This document shows positions 43,850-54,200 of a stretch of DNA of 64,000 bases, piece by piece (positions within the stretch are counted from its first letter, which is position 1; each line of letters opens with the position of its first letter). Both the position numbers and the translations under genes were made by a program. Below the pieces are notes generated by a model. That model ran no database searches. It was not told the origin of the DNA and saw only the letters and a program-made list of their open reading frames with translations. Source of the DNA: Oceanimonas aquatica (GTDB lineage Bacteria; Pseudomonadota; Gammaproteobacteria; Enterobacterales; Aeromonadaceae); the NCBI RefSeq assembly GCF_030732065.1, contig NZ_JAVBHX010000001.1, forward strand, positions 434,001-498,000, in the 5' to 3' direction.

Positions 43850-44836
43850 ATGCGCGAAGATGACGACGGCTGGCAAGTGATTGAGTTATGCGACTTCGTC
43901 TGCCCGGCGCCGCCGGCCAGCAGCCGGTTGCGCCGGGGGCTGCGCCGGCTGGGCCGGTTGCTGGTGGGCCACCACGACGAGCCCGAAAGCGGGCTCGATG
44001 GCCGAGTGCCGAGCCATGAAAATTTCGACCGTCAGCCGGCGGTGGCGGCACTGGCCCGCTGGGCCGAGCACTGGCCGGGGACGCGCGCCGAGGTGCGTTT
44101 TTTGCTGGATCCTCCCTTTAGCGGCACCGCCGACATGGCCCGGGACTGGGCCGGTAAACGGCGCTGGCCTTGTCTTTCCCCTCCCGATGAAAGCGAGCTG
44201 GCCGGCGCCGATGTCAGCGGCTGGTGGCGTCGCCAGGGCGTCCATGGCCCCTGGCTGCTGGATGAACTGGCCCGGTATTTTCTGCGTACGCCCACCGGCA
44301 TGACGTTTTTGCGTGATTTGCTGGTGAGGTTGCTGGAAGGGAAGCTCGGCTCCGGGCTGGTGGTGTGCAACAGCTGGACTTATCGTTTTATTCACCAGGC
44401 CTTTGCGCTGGTGCTGCCCCATCCCTGTTGCCTTGCGCCAGTAACGCCGCACATGTTGCAGCCCCTTGGGCTTAAGGGCGCCGGCAGAAAACTGGCGGCG
44501 CTCACCGCCGATGCCCGGGGCAATGCGGGTGTGGCCCTGGCCCTGTGGACCGCTGATCACGCCGACAACGGTGGCCGGCCCGAGCTGCCGACCGAGGCCG
44601 ACGACACCACCGCCTTTGTGCTCTATGCACTGTTGTTGCACGGCGGCCTGGAGCCAAAACGCCTGCAGTGGGTACTGCCCATGCTGGGACCCGAGCGGCT
44701 GGCGGCCTCTCTGCAGCGGTTGGAATACTGCGGCCAGGTGGTCTGGCAGGGCACCCGCTGGCAGCTGAGCCCGGCGGCCTATCCGGCGGTGCGGGAGTTC
44801 CTCGCCAGCCGGGATCATTGCCTCGACGATTTTTAG
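43850..44836 (+). CDS. Uncharacterised 328-residue protein upstream of mscS
   Basis: I do not recognise the family. The protein is soluble by composition, with an Arg-rich stretch (SSRLRRGLRRLGRLL), then segments such as WAEHWPGTRAEVRFLLDPPF, LLDELARYFLRTPTGMTFLR and GLVVCNSWTYRFIHQAF. The C-terminal region looks like a winged-helix unit (RLEYCGQVVWQGTRWQLSP). A GGAG near 43840 lies upstream of the ATG at 43850. Its stop is 23 bases before the MscS gene, so the pair is probably one operon. It could serve the channel or be an independent ligand-binding protein. Confidence 0.75.
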   Translation: MREDDDGWQVIELCDFVCPAPPASSRLRRGLRRLGRLLVGHHDEPESGLDGRVPSHENFDRQPAVAALARWAEHWPGTRAEVRFLLDPPFSGTADMARDWAGKRRWPCLSPPDESELAGADVSGWWRRQGVHGPWLLDELARYFLRTPTGMTFLRDLLVRLLEGKLGSGLVVCNSWTYRFIHQAFALVLPHPCCLAPVTPHMLQPLGLKGAGRKLAALTADARGNAGVALALWTADHADNGGRPELPTEADDTTAFVLYALLLHGGLEPKRLQWVLPMLGPERLAASLQRLEYCGQVVWQGTRWQLSPAAYPAVREFLASRDHCLDDF

Positions 44837-44859
44837 TCAACAGCGAGCGAGGGCACATT

Positions 44860-45681
44860 ATGGACACCGACCAACTCACCGGGCTGTTTCGCCGCATTAC
44901 TCCCGCCATTATCACCGAGCTGGTGCTGGTGGTCATCGCGGCCATGGTGCTGGCCTGGCTGGTGCAGTTTGCGCTGCCCTGGCTGGCCAACCGGCTGCAT
45001 GGCCGGCGCCGGCACTGGGTGCTGGCGCTGATCCCGACGCTGCGCATTCTGGTGGTGCTGGTGGCCATTGGCTGGGTGGTCAGCCTGCTGATCGAGCCCT
45101 CGTTGCGCAACATGGTGGCCATTCTCGGCACCGTGGGCCTGGCCCTGGGCTTTGCCCTCAAGGATTACGTCAGCAGTCTGTTTGCCGGTGTGGTGGCGGC
45201 CTATGAGCGGCCCTACCGGCCCGGTGACTGGATAGAAGTGGACGGCTGCTACGGCGAGGTACGCCACATTGGCCTGCGGGCGCTGGAAATGGTCACCCCC
45301 GACGACACCGTGGTGGTGGTGCCGCATTTAAAGCTGTGGAGCGAGCTGATCCGCAATGCCAACAACGGCGGTGCCAGCCTGATGTGCGTGGCGAGCTTTT
45401 ACCTGGCGCCCGAGCACAATGCCCATGCAGTGCGCCGGGCGCTGCACGACGTGGCCCTGTCCAGCCCTTATCTCAAGCTCAACCGACCTGTAGTGGTGGT
45501 GATGGAAGATCATCCCTGGGGCAGCCGCTATCGCATCAAGTCCTATCCCATGGATCCGCGCCAGCAGTTTTTGTTTGTCTCGGATCTGACCGCCCGGGGC
45601 AAGGCCACCCTGCAGGCCATGGGGGTGGAATTCGCCCGGGTGGAAGCCATGGCGGGAAGCGGGGAGAGTAATGCGGGGTAG
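44860..45681 (+). CDS. Small-conductance mechanosensitive channel (MscS family)
   Basis: A 273-residue MscS-type channel (E. coli MscS 286) that releases solutes on hypo-osmotic shock. Three membrane helices occupy about the first 100 residues. The pore helix region is LRNMVAILGTVGLALGFALK, followed by the beta domain start YRPGDWIEVDGCYGEVRHIG. The C-terminal vestibule is complete. It follows the unknown 328-residue protein and fits the osmoadaptation theme with the ect operon and the BCCT carrier. Confidence 0.9.
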   Translation: MDTDQLTGLFRRITPAIITELVLVVIAAMVLAWLVQFALPWLANRLHGRRRHWVLALIPTLRILVVLVAIGWVVSLLIEPSLRNMVAILGTVGLALGFALKDYVSSLFAGVVAAYERPYRPGDWIEVDGCYGEVRHIGLRALEMVTPDDTVVVVPHLKLWSELIRNANNGGASLMCVASFYLAPEHNAHAVRRALHDVALSSPYLKLNRPVVVVMEDHPWGSRYRIKSYPMDPRQQFLFVSDLTARGKATLQAMGVEFARVEAMAGSGESNAG

Positions 45682-45718
45682 TTGCAGGTCCCATTAAAAC
45701 CGAACCTGCAGAAAATGA

Positions 45719-45802
45719 GTAGGTTGTGATGAGCGTAGCGAATCCCAACAAATACGGGCGACCACGACATGTTGGAATTCGCCGAAGCTCATTCCAACCT
45801 AC
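45719..45802. repeat. Long imperfect inverted repeat (GTAGGTTGGAATGAGC type)
   Basis: Left arm 45719-45750 and right arm 45770-45802 pair over about 32 bases at roughly 80 percent (GTAGGTTG...CCAACA against the reverse of TGTTGGAATTC...CAACCTAC). It lies between the convergent mscS and BCCT genes. Confidence 0.75.
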
Positions 45803-45816
45803 GTTTCCGGCTGTGA

Positions 45817-47601
45817 TTACACCTTCAGCGGGGTTACTCTGTTGTCCTCTTCATCCTGCTGCTGACGAATCTCTTCATATTCCGCCTGCTGAGCCAGCAC
45901 CGAGCCTTCCGGGGCTTCCGAGGTGGTGCCCTGCTCCCAGGGGGCTGATTCAGGCAGCTCCTCGATATGAATGGTCTTGAGGGAGTAGTCCGGCTGGTAG
46001 TGCAGATCGTACTTGGCGGCCTTGATGATCGACATCATCATCATGGCCATGATGACGATAAGCGGCGCCCCGGCGAAGATGGAGGCGGTCTGCAGGGTGG
46101 AAAGCCCGCCCAGGAACATCAGCACCGCCGGCATAAAGCACAGGGTAAAGGCCCAGAACAGCCGGTTCCAGCGGTGCGGTTCGTCGTCCACTTCCTTTTG
46201 CACCACAGACGCCAGAATATAGGAAATGGAGTCAAAGGTGGTGGCGGTAAAAATGATGGCCAGCAGGGTGAACACGGCGATCATCAGCCAGCTCATGGGC
46301 AGGGTTTTGAGTACCGCGAAAATCGCTGTGGTCGGGCTTTGCTGGTTGAGAATGGTCACGATGTCGAGCTCGCCGGAGAGCTGCAGATAGAGGCCATAGT
46401 TGCCCAGGATCACAAAGAACACGGCGCAGCCCAGCGAGCCGAAGAAAATCGAGCCCACCACCATCTGGCGAATGGTACGGCCTTTTGAAATCTTGGCGAT
46501 AAACAGGCCTACCGTGGGGGCGAACACCAGCCACCAGGCCCAGTAGAAAATGGTCCAGTCCTTGGGGAAGCGGGTTTCGTTAAAACCGTGCTCGGTAAAG
46601 GGCCCGAAGGATTCGGTCCAGGTCATCATGGTGATCATGTCGGTCAGAGAGCGACCGATACTTTCCAGTCCGGTGTTGAGAATAAAGCCGGTAGGGCCGG
46701 CAAACAGTACCACCGCCAGAAACGCCAGCGCCAGGTAGAAGTTGATGTTGGAGAAAAACTGAATGCCGCTTTTCAGGCCGCGCCAGGCGCTGTAGGCAAA
46801 CAGCGCCGTGGTGCCCAGCAGCACCAGCATGCGGGTCCAGGCATTCACCGGCAGGCCAAACAGCTCGTGCAGGCCTTCGGTCACCATGGGGGAGGCAAGC
46901 CCAAGCGTGGTGGCGCCGCCGCCAATCATGCCGAACACGAAAAACACATCTACGATTTTGCCCCAGTTACTGGAGGAAAACTTCTCGCCAAGCAGTGGCG
47001 CCAGGCTCTGGCTTACCTTGAGCCGGGGCGAGTTGCGCACATGGGCGAAATAGGCGATGGGAATGGCCGGGATCAGGTAAATGGACCAGGCCACCGGGCC
47101 CCAGTGGAAAATACCGTAGGTAGAGGCCCAGCGAATGGCCTCGGGGGTGCCGGCTTCCAGGCCAAAGGGCGGGCCCTGATAGTAATAGGCCCATTCAATA
47201 ATGCCCCAGTAAAGAATGCTGGCGCCAATGCCGCCGCAGAACATCATGGCTGCCCAGGAGCCGTTTTTGAATTCCATTTCGTCTTCGGGCTTGCCAAGCT
47301 TGATGTTGCCAATATCCGAAAACGAAATGTAAATCACGAACAGTACGGCGGTGACGCCCAGCGCCAGGTAGAAAACACCAAAGGTGTCGGTGATATAGTT
47401 TTTGGCCTCGGCCACCCAGTTGGCGCCCTGCTCGGGATACAGCACCAGTGGCAGGGTGACGGCGGCGAGAATGAATAGGACTGAAAAGAAAGTGAAACGG
47501 TCAATACGAGTATCGGGAACATGATCCTGTTTCAGCGGGTGCTGGTGCAGATCGGTATCAAAACTCCCAAGGTGAATACTGTGTTCCTGTTTTGCTGTCA
47601 T
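45817..47601 (-). CDS. BCCT family osmolyte transporter
   Basis: A 594-residue betaine/carnitine/choline-type carrier with twelve membrane helices between about residues 35 and 535. The BCCT signature DWTIFYWAWW in TM8 is exact, followed by GLFIAKISKGRTIRQ, and FHWGPVAWSIY lies in TM4. The long acidic C-terminal tail (about 60 residues, rich in Glu and Gln) may act in osmosensing. The substrate is uncertain: glycine betaine, choline or ectoine. It is divergent from recC. Confidence 0.9.
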   Translation of the reverse strand: MTAKQEHSIHLGSFDTDLHQHPLKQDHVPDTRIDRFTFFSVLFILAAVTLPLVLYPEQGANWVAEAKNYITDTFGVFYLALGVTAVLFVIYISFSDIGNIKLGKPEDEMEFKNGSWAAMMFCGGIGASILYWGIIEWAYYYQGPPFGLEAGTPEAIRWASTYGIFHWGPVAWSIYLIPAIPIAYFAHVRNSPRLKVSQSLAPLLGEKFSSSNWGKIVDVFFVFGMIGGGATTLGLASPMVTEGLHELFGLPVNAWTRMLVLLGTTALFAYSAWRGLKSGIQFFSNINFYLALAFLAVVLFAGPTGFILNTGLESIGRSLTDMITMMTWTESFGPFTEHGFNETRFPKDWTIFYWAWWLVFAPTVGLFIAKISKGRTIRQMVVGSIFFGSLGCAVFFVILGNYGLYLQLSGELDIVTILNQQSPTTAIFAVLKTLPMSWLMIAVFTLLAIIFTATTFDSISYILASVVQKEVDDEPHRWNRLFWAFTLCFMPAVLMFLGGLSTLQTASIFAGAPLIVIMAMMMMSIIKAAKYDLHYQPDYSLKTIHIEELPESAPWEQGTTSEAPEGSVLAQQAEYEEIRQQQDEEDNRVTPLKV

Positions 47602-47820
47602 TCAATGACTCCCTGTTATTGTTATTTGTTGGCCCGGACACTCCATGCGCCGGACGACCCGGCTAACCGGTGAACAAAAAACCTTAGGATTGTAACTATT
47701 TTCAGTCGCTTGGCAACGGCTGCATGGACTGCCGTTTTTTTCACCGACAAAAAACGGCGCTTAATGTCGTGCCGGTTCGGCACTATCATGGGCGTCACGC
47801 ACGGGAAACAAGGACTCGGA

Positions 47821-50800
47821 ATGCAGAACAATAACGGGCTCAGCCCCGGCCTGATGGTGGTGCACGGCAATCACCTGGAGGCATTGCGGGAGCTGGCGGT
47901 AACCTGGATGCGGCGCTATCCGCTGGCGCCGCTCGAGAACGAAGTGATACTGGTGCAGAGCAATGGCATCGCCCAGTGGCTCAAGCTGGCCCTGGCCGAG
48001 CACCGCAGCGGTGGCATTGCCGCCGCCGTGCAGGTGGAGTTGCCGGCCCGCTTTTTGTGGCAAAGTTACCGTGCCGTGCTCGGCAGCGACACCATTCCGC
48101 GGCTGTCGCCGCTGGACAAGGCACCGCTTACCTGGCGGTTGATGCGGCTGTTGCCCGGACTGGTTGCGGAGCCGGTCTTCGCGCCCCTTGAACGTTTTTT
48201 GCAGGACGATAACGACGGTCGCAAACGCTACCAGCTGGCCGAGCGGCTGGCGGATTTGTTTGACCAGTACCAGGTGTACCGGGCCGACTGGCTGGCGGCC
48301 TGGCGCGATGGCAAAAACGTCATTATTCATGGTCGCCGGGGCGAGCACCCCCTGGATGAAGCGGCCCATTGGCAACCGGCGCTGTGGCGGGCCCTGCTGG
48401 CTGATGTGGGCGAGCAGGAGCTGGCTGGCAGCCGGGCCGGAGTGCATCCGCGCTTTGTGGAGCAGCTGCGCACCTGTGAACAGCGGCCTGCCGGCCTGCC
48501 AAGGCGGGTGGTGGTGTTCGGCATTTCCTCGTTGCCGGCGCAAACCCTGGAAGCGCTCTCGGCCATGGCCCGGTTCAGCCAGGTCTTGTTGTGCGTACAC
48601 AACCCCTGCCAGTATCACTGGGGAGACATAGTGCCGGACCAGGATCTGCTGCGCCACCAGTACCGTCGCCATGCCCGCAAGGCCGGCCAGGCACCGGGAC
48701 TGAACGAGGTGGAGCTGCACCAGCATGCTCATCCGTTGCTGGCGGCCTGGGGCAAGCAGGGGCGGGACTACATCAACCTGCTCGACAGCCTGGACGATCC
48801 CGACAGTTACCGTGAGCGCTTTGATGCCATCGGCAGCCGCATCGATCTGTTTGGTGAAGGCGATACCGGGCAGTTGCTGGGTCAGCTGCAGGACGACATT
48901 CTCAACCTGCGTCCGCCGGCGGAAAGCCGGGAATACTGGCCGCCACTGGCAAGGGAGCAGCTCAGCGTCGAGTTTCATGTCGGCCACAGCGCCCAGCGGG
49001 AAGTGGAAATTCTTCACGATCAGCTGCTGGCCCGGTTCTCGGAAGACGACACCCTGCGCCCCCGGGACATCATCGTCATGGTGCCCGACATCAATGTCTA
49101 TGCGCCTCATATTCAGGCGGTATTCGGCCAGTACGAGCGCGACGACGACCGTTTTATTCCCTATACCCTGGCGGATCAGGGCAGCCGGGGCAGCGAGCCG
49201 CTGCTGATTGCCCTGGAGCACCTGTTGCGCCTGCCCGACAGCCGGCTGCCGGTGAGCGAAGTGCTGGACCTGCTGGATGTGGCTGCCCTGCGCCGGCGCT
49301 TTGGCATTAACGAGGCGGATCTGCCGGTGTTGCGCCGCTGGATTGAAGGCGCCGGCGTACGCTGGGGACTGGATGCCCGGCGCCGGGCCGGCCTGGGTCT
49401 GCCCGACGCACTGGAGCAAAACACCTGGCGCTTTGGCCTGCGACGCATGTTGCTGGGCTATGCCGTGGGGGCGGGCGAGACCTGGGCCGGCATTGAGCCC
49501 TATGACGAAATCGGTGGCCTGGATGCGGCCATGATAGGCCCCTTGGTGAGTTTGCTCGACGCCATCGACGTTCTGCACGATACCCTGACCGAGCCGGTGC
49601 CCGCCAACGACTGGTCGGCACGGCTGCTGGCGCTGCTGGCGCGCTTTTTCGAGCCGGACAGCGAGCGCGAGCAGGATCTTGTGGCCGGGATGATCGAGGC
49701 TCTGGAGCAGTGGCAGGAGCTCTGCACCGGGGTCGATCTCTCCGAGCCGCTGCCGCTGACCGTGGTGCGCGAAGCCTGGCTGGGCGCGGTGGATCAGGGC
49801 CGGCTCAGCCAGCGTTTTCTGGCCGGAGCGGTAAATTTTTGTACCCTGATGCCAATGCGCGCCATTCCCTTTCGCCGGGTCTGCCTGCTGGGCATGAACG
49901 ACGGCGACTACCCCCGCAGCGTGATGCCCCTCGACTTCGATCTGATGGCCGGCGATTACCGCCCCGGGGATCGTTCCCGCCGGGAAGACGACCGTTACCT
50001 GATGCTGGAAGCCCTGCTCTCGGCCCGGGAAGGGCTCTATATCAGCTGGGTGGGGCGCAGCATTCGCGACAACACCGAGCGTCCGCCCTCGGTGCTGGTG
50101 GGCCAGCTTCGGGATCACCTGAACGGCTGGCAGCTGGAGCAGGGCGGCGACGTGCTCGAGGCCATTACCATCGAGCATCCGCTACAACCCTTCAGCCGGC
50201 GCTATTTTACCGAGGGCAGTCCGCTTGCCAGCTATGCCCGGGAGTGGGTACAGGCCGAGGGGGAGAGCCCTGGTGCCGACGCGCCGCTGCCGGCCTGGCA
50301 GCCGGACGGCCCCGTCTTGCTGGAGCAGTTGCAGCAGTTTTTGCGCCAGCCGGTGGCTAGCTTTTTTGCCCGCCGGCTCAAGGTGGTGCTGGATGAAAGT
50401 AGCGCCACCGAGCAGGACGAAGAGCCTTTTGCACTGAATGGTCTGGAGCGCTATGTCATCAAGCGCGAGCTGCTCGAGGCCGCCGCCGGTGCCGATGACG
50501 CGGCCGCCGCGCTGGCCCGGGCCGCCGCCCGGTTGCAGGGCCAGGGCCGGTTGCCCCTGGCGGGCTTTGGCGAGCGACTGCGGGCCGAGGTGCAGGCGGC
50601 GCTGCCGGAGCAACTGGCCCGTTATCAGGCATTGTGCCATGCCTGGCCCACGGCCCTGACGTCACCCCAGCCGCTGGGGTTCGAGCATGACGGCCTGCAA
50701 CTGGAAGGCTGGCTCGGTGGCCTGCGCCAAAACGGTGAGCGGCTGGTGCTGATTGAGCTGCAACCGGGGGATCTGCAAAGCGGCAAGAGTTTGCGCTGGC

Positions 50801-51237
50801 ACCGGTTGTTGCGGGCCTTTGTGGCCCAGGTGGTGGCCTGTGCCTGCGGCATTGAGCTAACCCTGTATCTGGTGGGGGAAGACGTGACTCTGCACGGTGC
50901 GCCCGTGGAACAGGAAGAAGCGCAGCACCTGGTGCGAGGCTGGCTCGAGGGCCTGCGAGCGGGCATGACGGCGCCGCTGCCGGTGGCACTGAAAACCGCC
51001 GTGAGTGGCCTTGAGCAAAAAGACGAAAGCAAGGCCGAGCAGGCCGCCCGTAAAACCTATGAGGGGGATGGCTTTCATTATGCCGGTGAGCGGGCCGAAA
51101 GCGGCGCGCTGGCGCGCCAGTTTCCCGACTTTGACGCCCTTACCATTGACGGCAGCTTTGCCGCCTGGAGCGAGCAACTTTACCGGCCCTTGTTGGACCA
51201 TGGCCCCAGGCCCCTGTCGCAGGAGACCTCATCATGA
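47821..51237 (+). CDS. recC: Exodeoxyribonuclease V subunit gamma (RecC)
   Basis: A 1138-residue subunit (E. coli RecC 1122) that holds the DNA in the RecBCD complex and recognises Chi. It starts MQNNNGLSPGLMVVHGNHLE and contains VQSNGIAQWLK, the typical helicase-like N-terminal fold, and LLGMNDGDYPRSVMPLDFDL. I chose the ATG at 47821, which has AAGGA upstream, over the longer open frame. Its stop overlaps recB by four bases. In Enterobacteria ptrA lies between recC and recB; here it is absent. Confidence 0.94.
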   Translation: MQNNNGLSPGLMVVHGNHLEALRELAVTWMRRYPLAPLENEVILVQSNGIAQWLKLALAEHRSGGIAAAVQVELPARFLWQSYRAVLGSDTIPRLSPLDKAPLTWRLMRLLPGLVAEPVFAPLERFLQDDNDGRKRYQLAERLADLFDQYQVYRADWLAAWRDGKNVIIHGRRGEHPLDEAAHWQPALWRALLADVGEQELAGSRAGVHPRFVEQLRTCEQRPAGLPRRVVVFGISSLPAQTLEALSAMARFSQVLLCVHNPCQYHWGDIVPDQDLLRHQYRRHARKAGQAPGLNEVELHQHAHPLLAAWGKQGRDYINLLDSLDDPDSYRERFDAIGSRIDLFGEGDTGQLLGQLQDDILNLRPPAESREYWPPLAREQLSVEFHVGHSAQREVEILHDQLLARFSEDDTLRPRDIIVMVPDINVYAPHIQAVFGQYERDDDRFIPYTLADQGSRGSEPLLIALEHLLRLPDSRLPVSEVLDLLDVAALRRRFGINEADLPVLRRWIEGAGVRWGLDARRRAGLGLPDALEQNTWRFGLRRMLLGYAVGAGETWAGIEPYDEIGGLDAAMIGPLVSLLDAIDVLHDTLTEPVPANDWSARLLALLARFFEPDSEREQDLVAGMIEALEQWQELCTGVDLSEPLPLTVVREAWLGAVDQGRLSQRFLAGAVNFCTLMPMRAIPFRRVCLLGMNDGDYPRSVMPLDFDLMAGDYRPGDRSRREDDRYLMLEALLSAREGLYISWVGRSIRDNTERPPSVLVGQLRDHLNGWQLEQGGDVLEAITIEHPLQPFSRRYFTEGSPLASYAREWVQAEGESPGADAPLPAWQPDGPVLLEQLQQFLRQPVASFFARRLKVVLDESSATEQDEEPFALNGLERYVIKRELLEAAAGADDAAAALARAAARLQGQGRLPLAGFGERLRAEVQAALPEQLARYQALCHAWPTALTSPQPLGFEHDGLQLEGWLGGLRQNGERLVLIELQPGDLQSGKSLRWHRLLRAFVAQVVACACGIELTLYLVGEDVTLHGAPVEQEEAQHLVRGWLEGLRAGMTAPLPVALKTAVSGLEQKDESKAEQAARKTYEGDGFHYAGERAESGALARQFPDFDALTIDGSFAAWSEQLYRPLLDHGPRPLSQETSS

Positions 51238-54200
51238 GCGCATCGCGTCCCCTGGCGCTGACCTTTCCCTTACATGGCAGCCGGCTGATCGAGGCCAGTG
51301 CCGGCACCGGCAAGACCTTTACCATTTCGGCGCTGTATCTGCGGCTGGTGCTGGGCCACGGCGGCGATCAGGGCTTTACCCGGGAGCTGTTGCCGCCGGA
51401 GATCCTGGTGGTCACCTTTACCGACGCCGCTACCCAGGAGCTGCGGGATCGCATTCGCGCCCGGCTGGTGCAGGCGGCGGCGGTGTTTCGCGGCGAAGCC
51501 GACGGTGACGATCTGCTGGCCACCCTGAAGGACGATTTTGCCCCTGAGCAATGGCCCGGCTGCGCGCACCGACTCGACATTGCCGCCCAGTGGATGGACG
51601 AGGCGGCGGTATCCACCATTCACGGCTGGTGCCAGCGCATGCTGCGCGAGCACGCCTTTGACAGCGGCAGTCTGTTTACCCAGACCCTGCAAACGGATCA
51701 CAGTGACTTGCTGGCCGAGGTGGTGCGCGACTACTGGCGCCGGCAGTGCTACCCGCTGCAGGGCGCGGCACTCGACTGGGTGATGGAGCACTGGCAAACC
51801 CCGGATGCGCTGTTGCCCAGGTTGCGCGCATTGCTGAGCGAGCCAGGTGAGGATGACGGTGAGCTGGAAGCATTGCTGGAGCGCACCCTGAGTGAACGTG
51901 AACAGGCGCTTGCCGATCTCAAGGCACCCTGGCCGGCCTGGGCCGATGAACTGGAATTGCTGCTCGACAAGGCGGTGGCCGACAAGGCCGTCAATGGTCG
52001 CAGGCTGCAGGCCCGTTTTTATCAGCCCTGGTTCAACAAGCTGCGGGCCTGGGCCGGATCCGGCGAGGCGGCGCTGGATCTGGGCACCGGCTTTACCCGG
52101 CTGACGCCCGATGGCCTGGCAGAGGCCTGGAAAGCCGGGGTGCCGCCCAGCCATCCGGCACTGGAGGCCATGGTGACCCTGCCGGAACAACTGGCGGCAC
52201 TGGTGAGCCCGGACGAGCCGGCTCTGCGCCATGCCGCTGCCTGGGTGCGCCGGCGCTTTGAACTGGAAAAGCGCCGGCGCGCCGAAATGGGCTTTGACGA
52301 CATGCTCACCCGCCTCGACGAGGCCCTGGCGGGGGAAAACGGACCGCGCCTGGCCGAGGTGATCCGCCGTCAGTTTCCGGTGGCGCTGATCGACGAATTT
52401 CAGGACACGGATCCGCTGCAATACCGCATTTTCGATACCATTTACCGGGTGGCCGACAACAGCGCCGACAGCGGCCTGTTTATGATCGGCGATCCCAAGC
52501 AGGCGATTTACGCCTTTCGCGGCGCCGACATATACACCTATCTGTCGGCCCGCGCCGCCACCGAAGGCCGGCACTATACCCTGGACACCAACTTTCGCTC
52601 TTCCCAGCCGATGGTCTCGGCAGTGAATCAACTCTTTGAGCGGGCCGAGCAGCATGCCGAGGGCGCTTTTCTGTTTCGCGACGGCGAGCACAACCCGCTG
52701 CCCTTTGTGTCGGTGAAGGCAAAAGGGCGGGATGAATGCTGGCACTGTGAGGGCGAGCCTCAGCCGGCGCTGACCCTGTGGCAGCTGGAGGCGGACGATG
52801 ACACGCCGTTTTCCGGCGGTGCCTACATAGATCAAATGGCGGCACGCTGCGCCAGCCACATGACGCAATTGCTGAATCAGGGCGGGGCGGGACGGGCCGG
52901 GTTTGCCGGCAAGGATGGATTGACGCCGGTACAACCCAGTGACATGGCGGTGCTGGTGCGCAGTTTTCGGGAAGCCCAGGCCATTCGTGAGGCGCTGGCG
53001 GCTCGGGGCGTTCGCAGTGTGTATTTGTCCGACAAGGACTCGGTGTTTGCCAGCCCCGAGGCGGCCGATTTGCTGCACTGGCTCAGGGCCTGCGCCGAAC
53101 CGGAGCAGGATGGCCGGCTCAGGGCGGCGCTCGCCACCGCCACCCTGGGGCTGAGCCTGAACGAGCTGGAGCGGCTGAATCAGGACGAGCGTCACTGGGA
53201 AGGCAGAGTGATGCAGTTTCGGGACTATCGCCGTTGCTGGCAGCGCCAGGGCGTGCTGCCCATGGTGCACCGGCTGCTGCACGACTTCGGGCTCCCGGCC
53301 CGGCTGCTGCGGGGCACCGAGGGCGAACGTGGTCTGACCAATATTCTGCACCTGGCCGAGCTGATGCAGCAGGCCGCCGCCAGCCTCGACGGCGAGCAGG
53401 CATTGATCCGCCACCTCGCCGAGTGCATGGACGGTGAGCGCCAGGCCGCCGATGAACAAGTGCTGCGGCTTGAAAGCGACGCCGCCCTGGTGCGGGTGGT
53501 GACCATTCACAAGTCCAAGGGACTGGAATACCCCCTGGTATTTCTGCCCTTTATCTGCAGTTTTCGGGAAAGCGGCGCCCGTGGTGCCGCGGTACAGCTG
53601 CATGAAGGCGGCCGCAAGCGGCTGGTGCTGAGCCCCACCGACGAACAAAAGGGGCAGGCCGAGCGCGAGCGGCTGGGTGAGGATCTGCGGCTGCTGTACG
53701 TGGCTATGACCCGAGCCCGTTACGCCTGCTGGCTGGGACTGGCGGACATCAAGGTCGGTAATGGCAAGGCCTCGCGCCTGCACGACTCGGCCATGGGCCG
53801 GCTGCTGAGCGGGGGGGCCGAACTGGCTGGTCCCTTAAGCAACTGGCTGACCCCGCTGGCAAGCGAGCACACCGCCCTGTGCGCTGCCCCCGAGGTGACT
53901 GAGGCGGGCTGGATTGATACCACCGCCGAGCTGTCGCCACCGGTCTGGGCCAGCCCGGCCCGGCCCGCCGCCGAGCACTGGTGGATAGCCTCTTACAGCG
54001 CCCTGCTCAGCCGGGATGATGCCGGCCGGCGCTTTGACGATGCCTCGCCTGAGCGGCCCGAGGCGGGCAAGGCCGGTGACGACGAGCTGGAACGGCCCTT
54101 TGTGCCGCTGCGTCCCGGCGAAACCCCCAGCCTGCACCGTTTTCCCAGAGGCCCGGCGGCGGGGACCTTTTTGCACGGCCTGCTGGAGCTGGTGCTGAAT

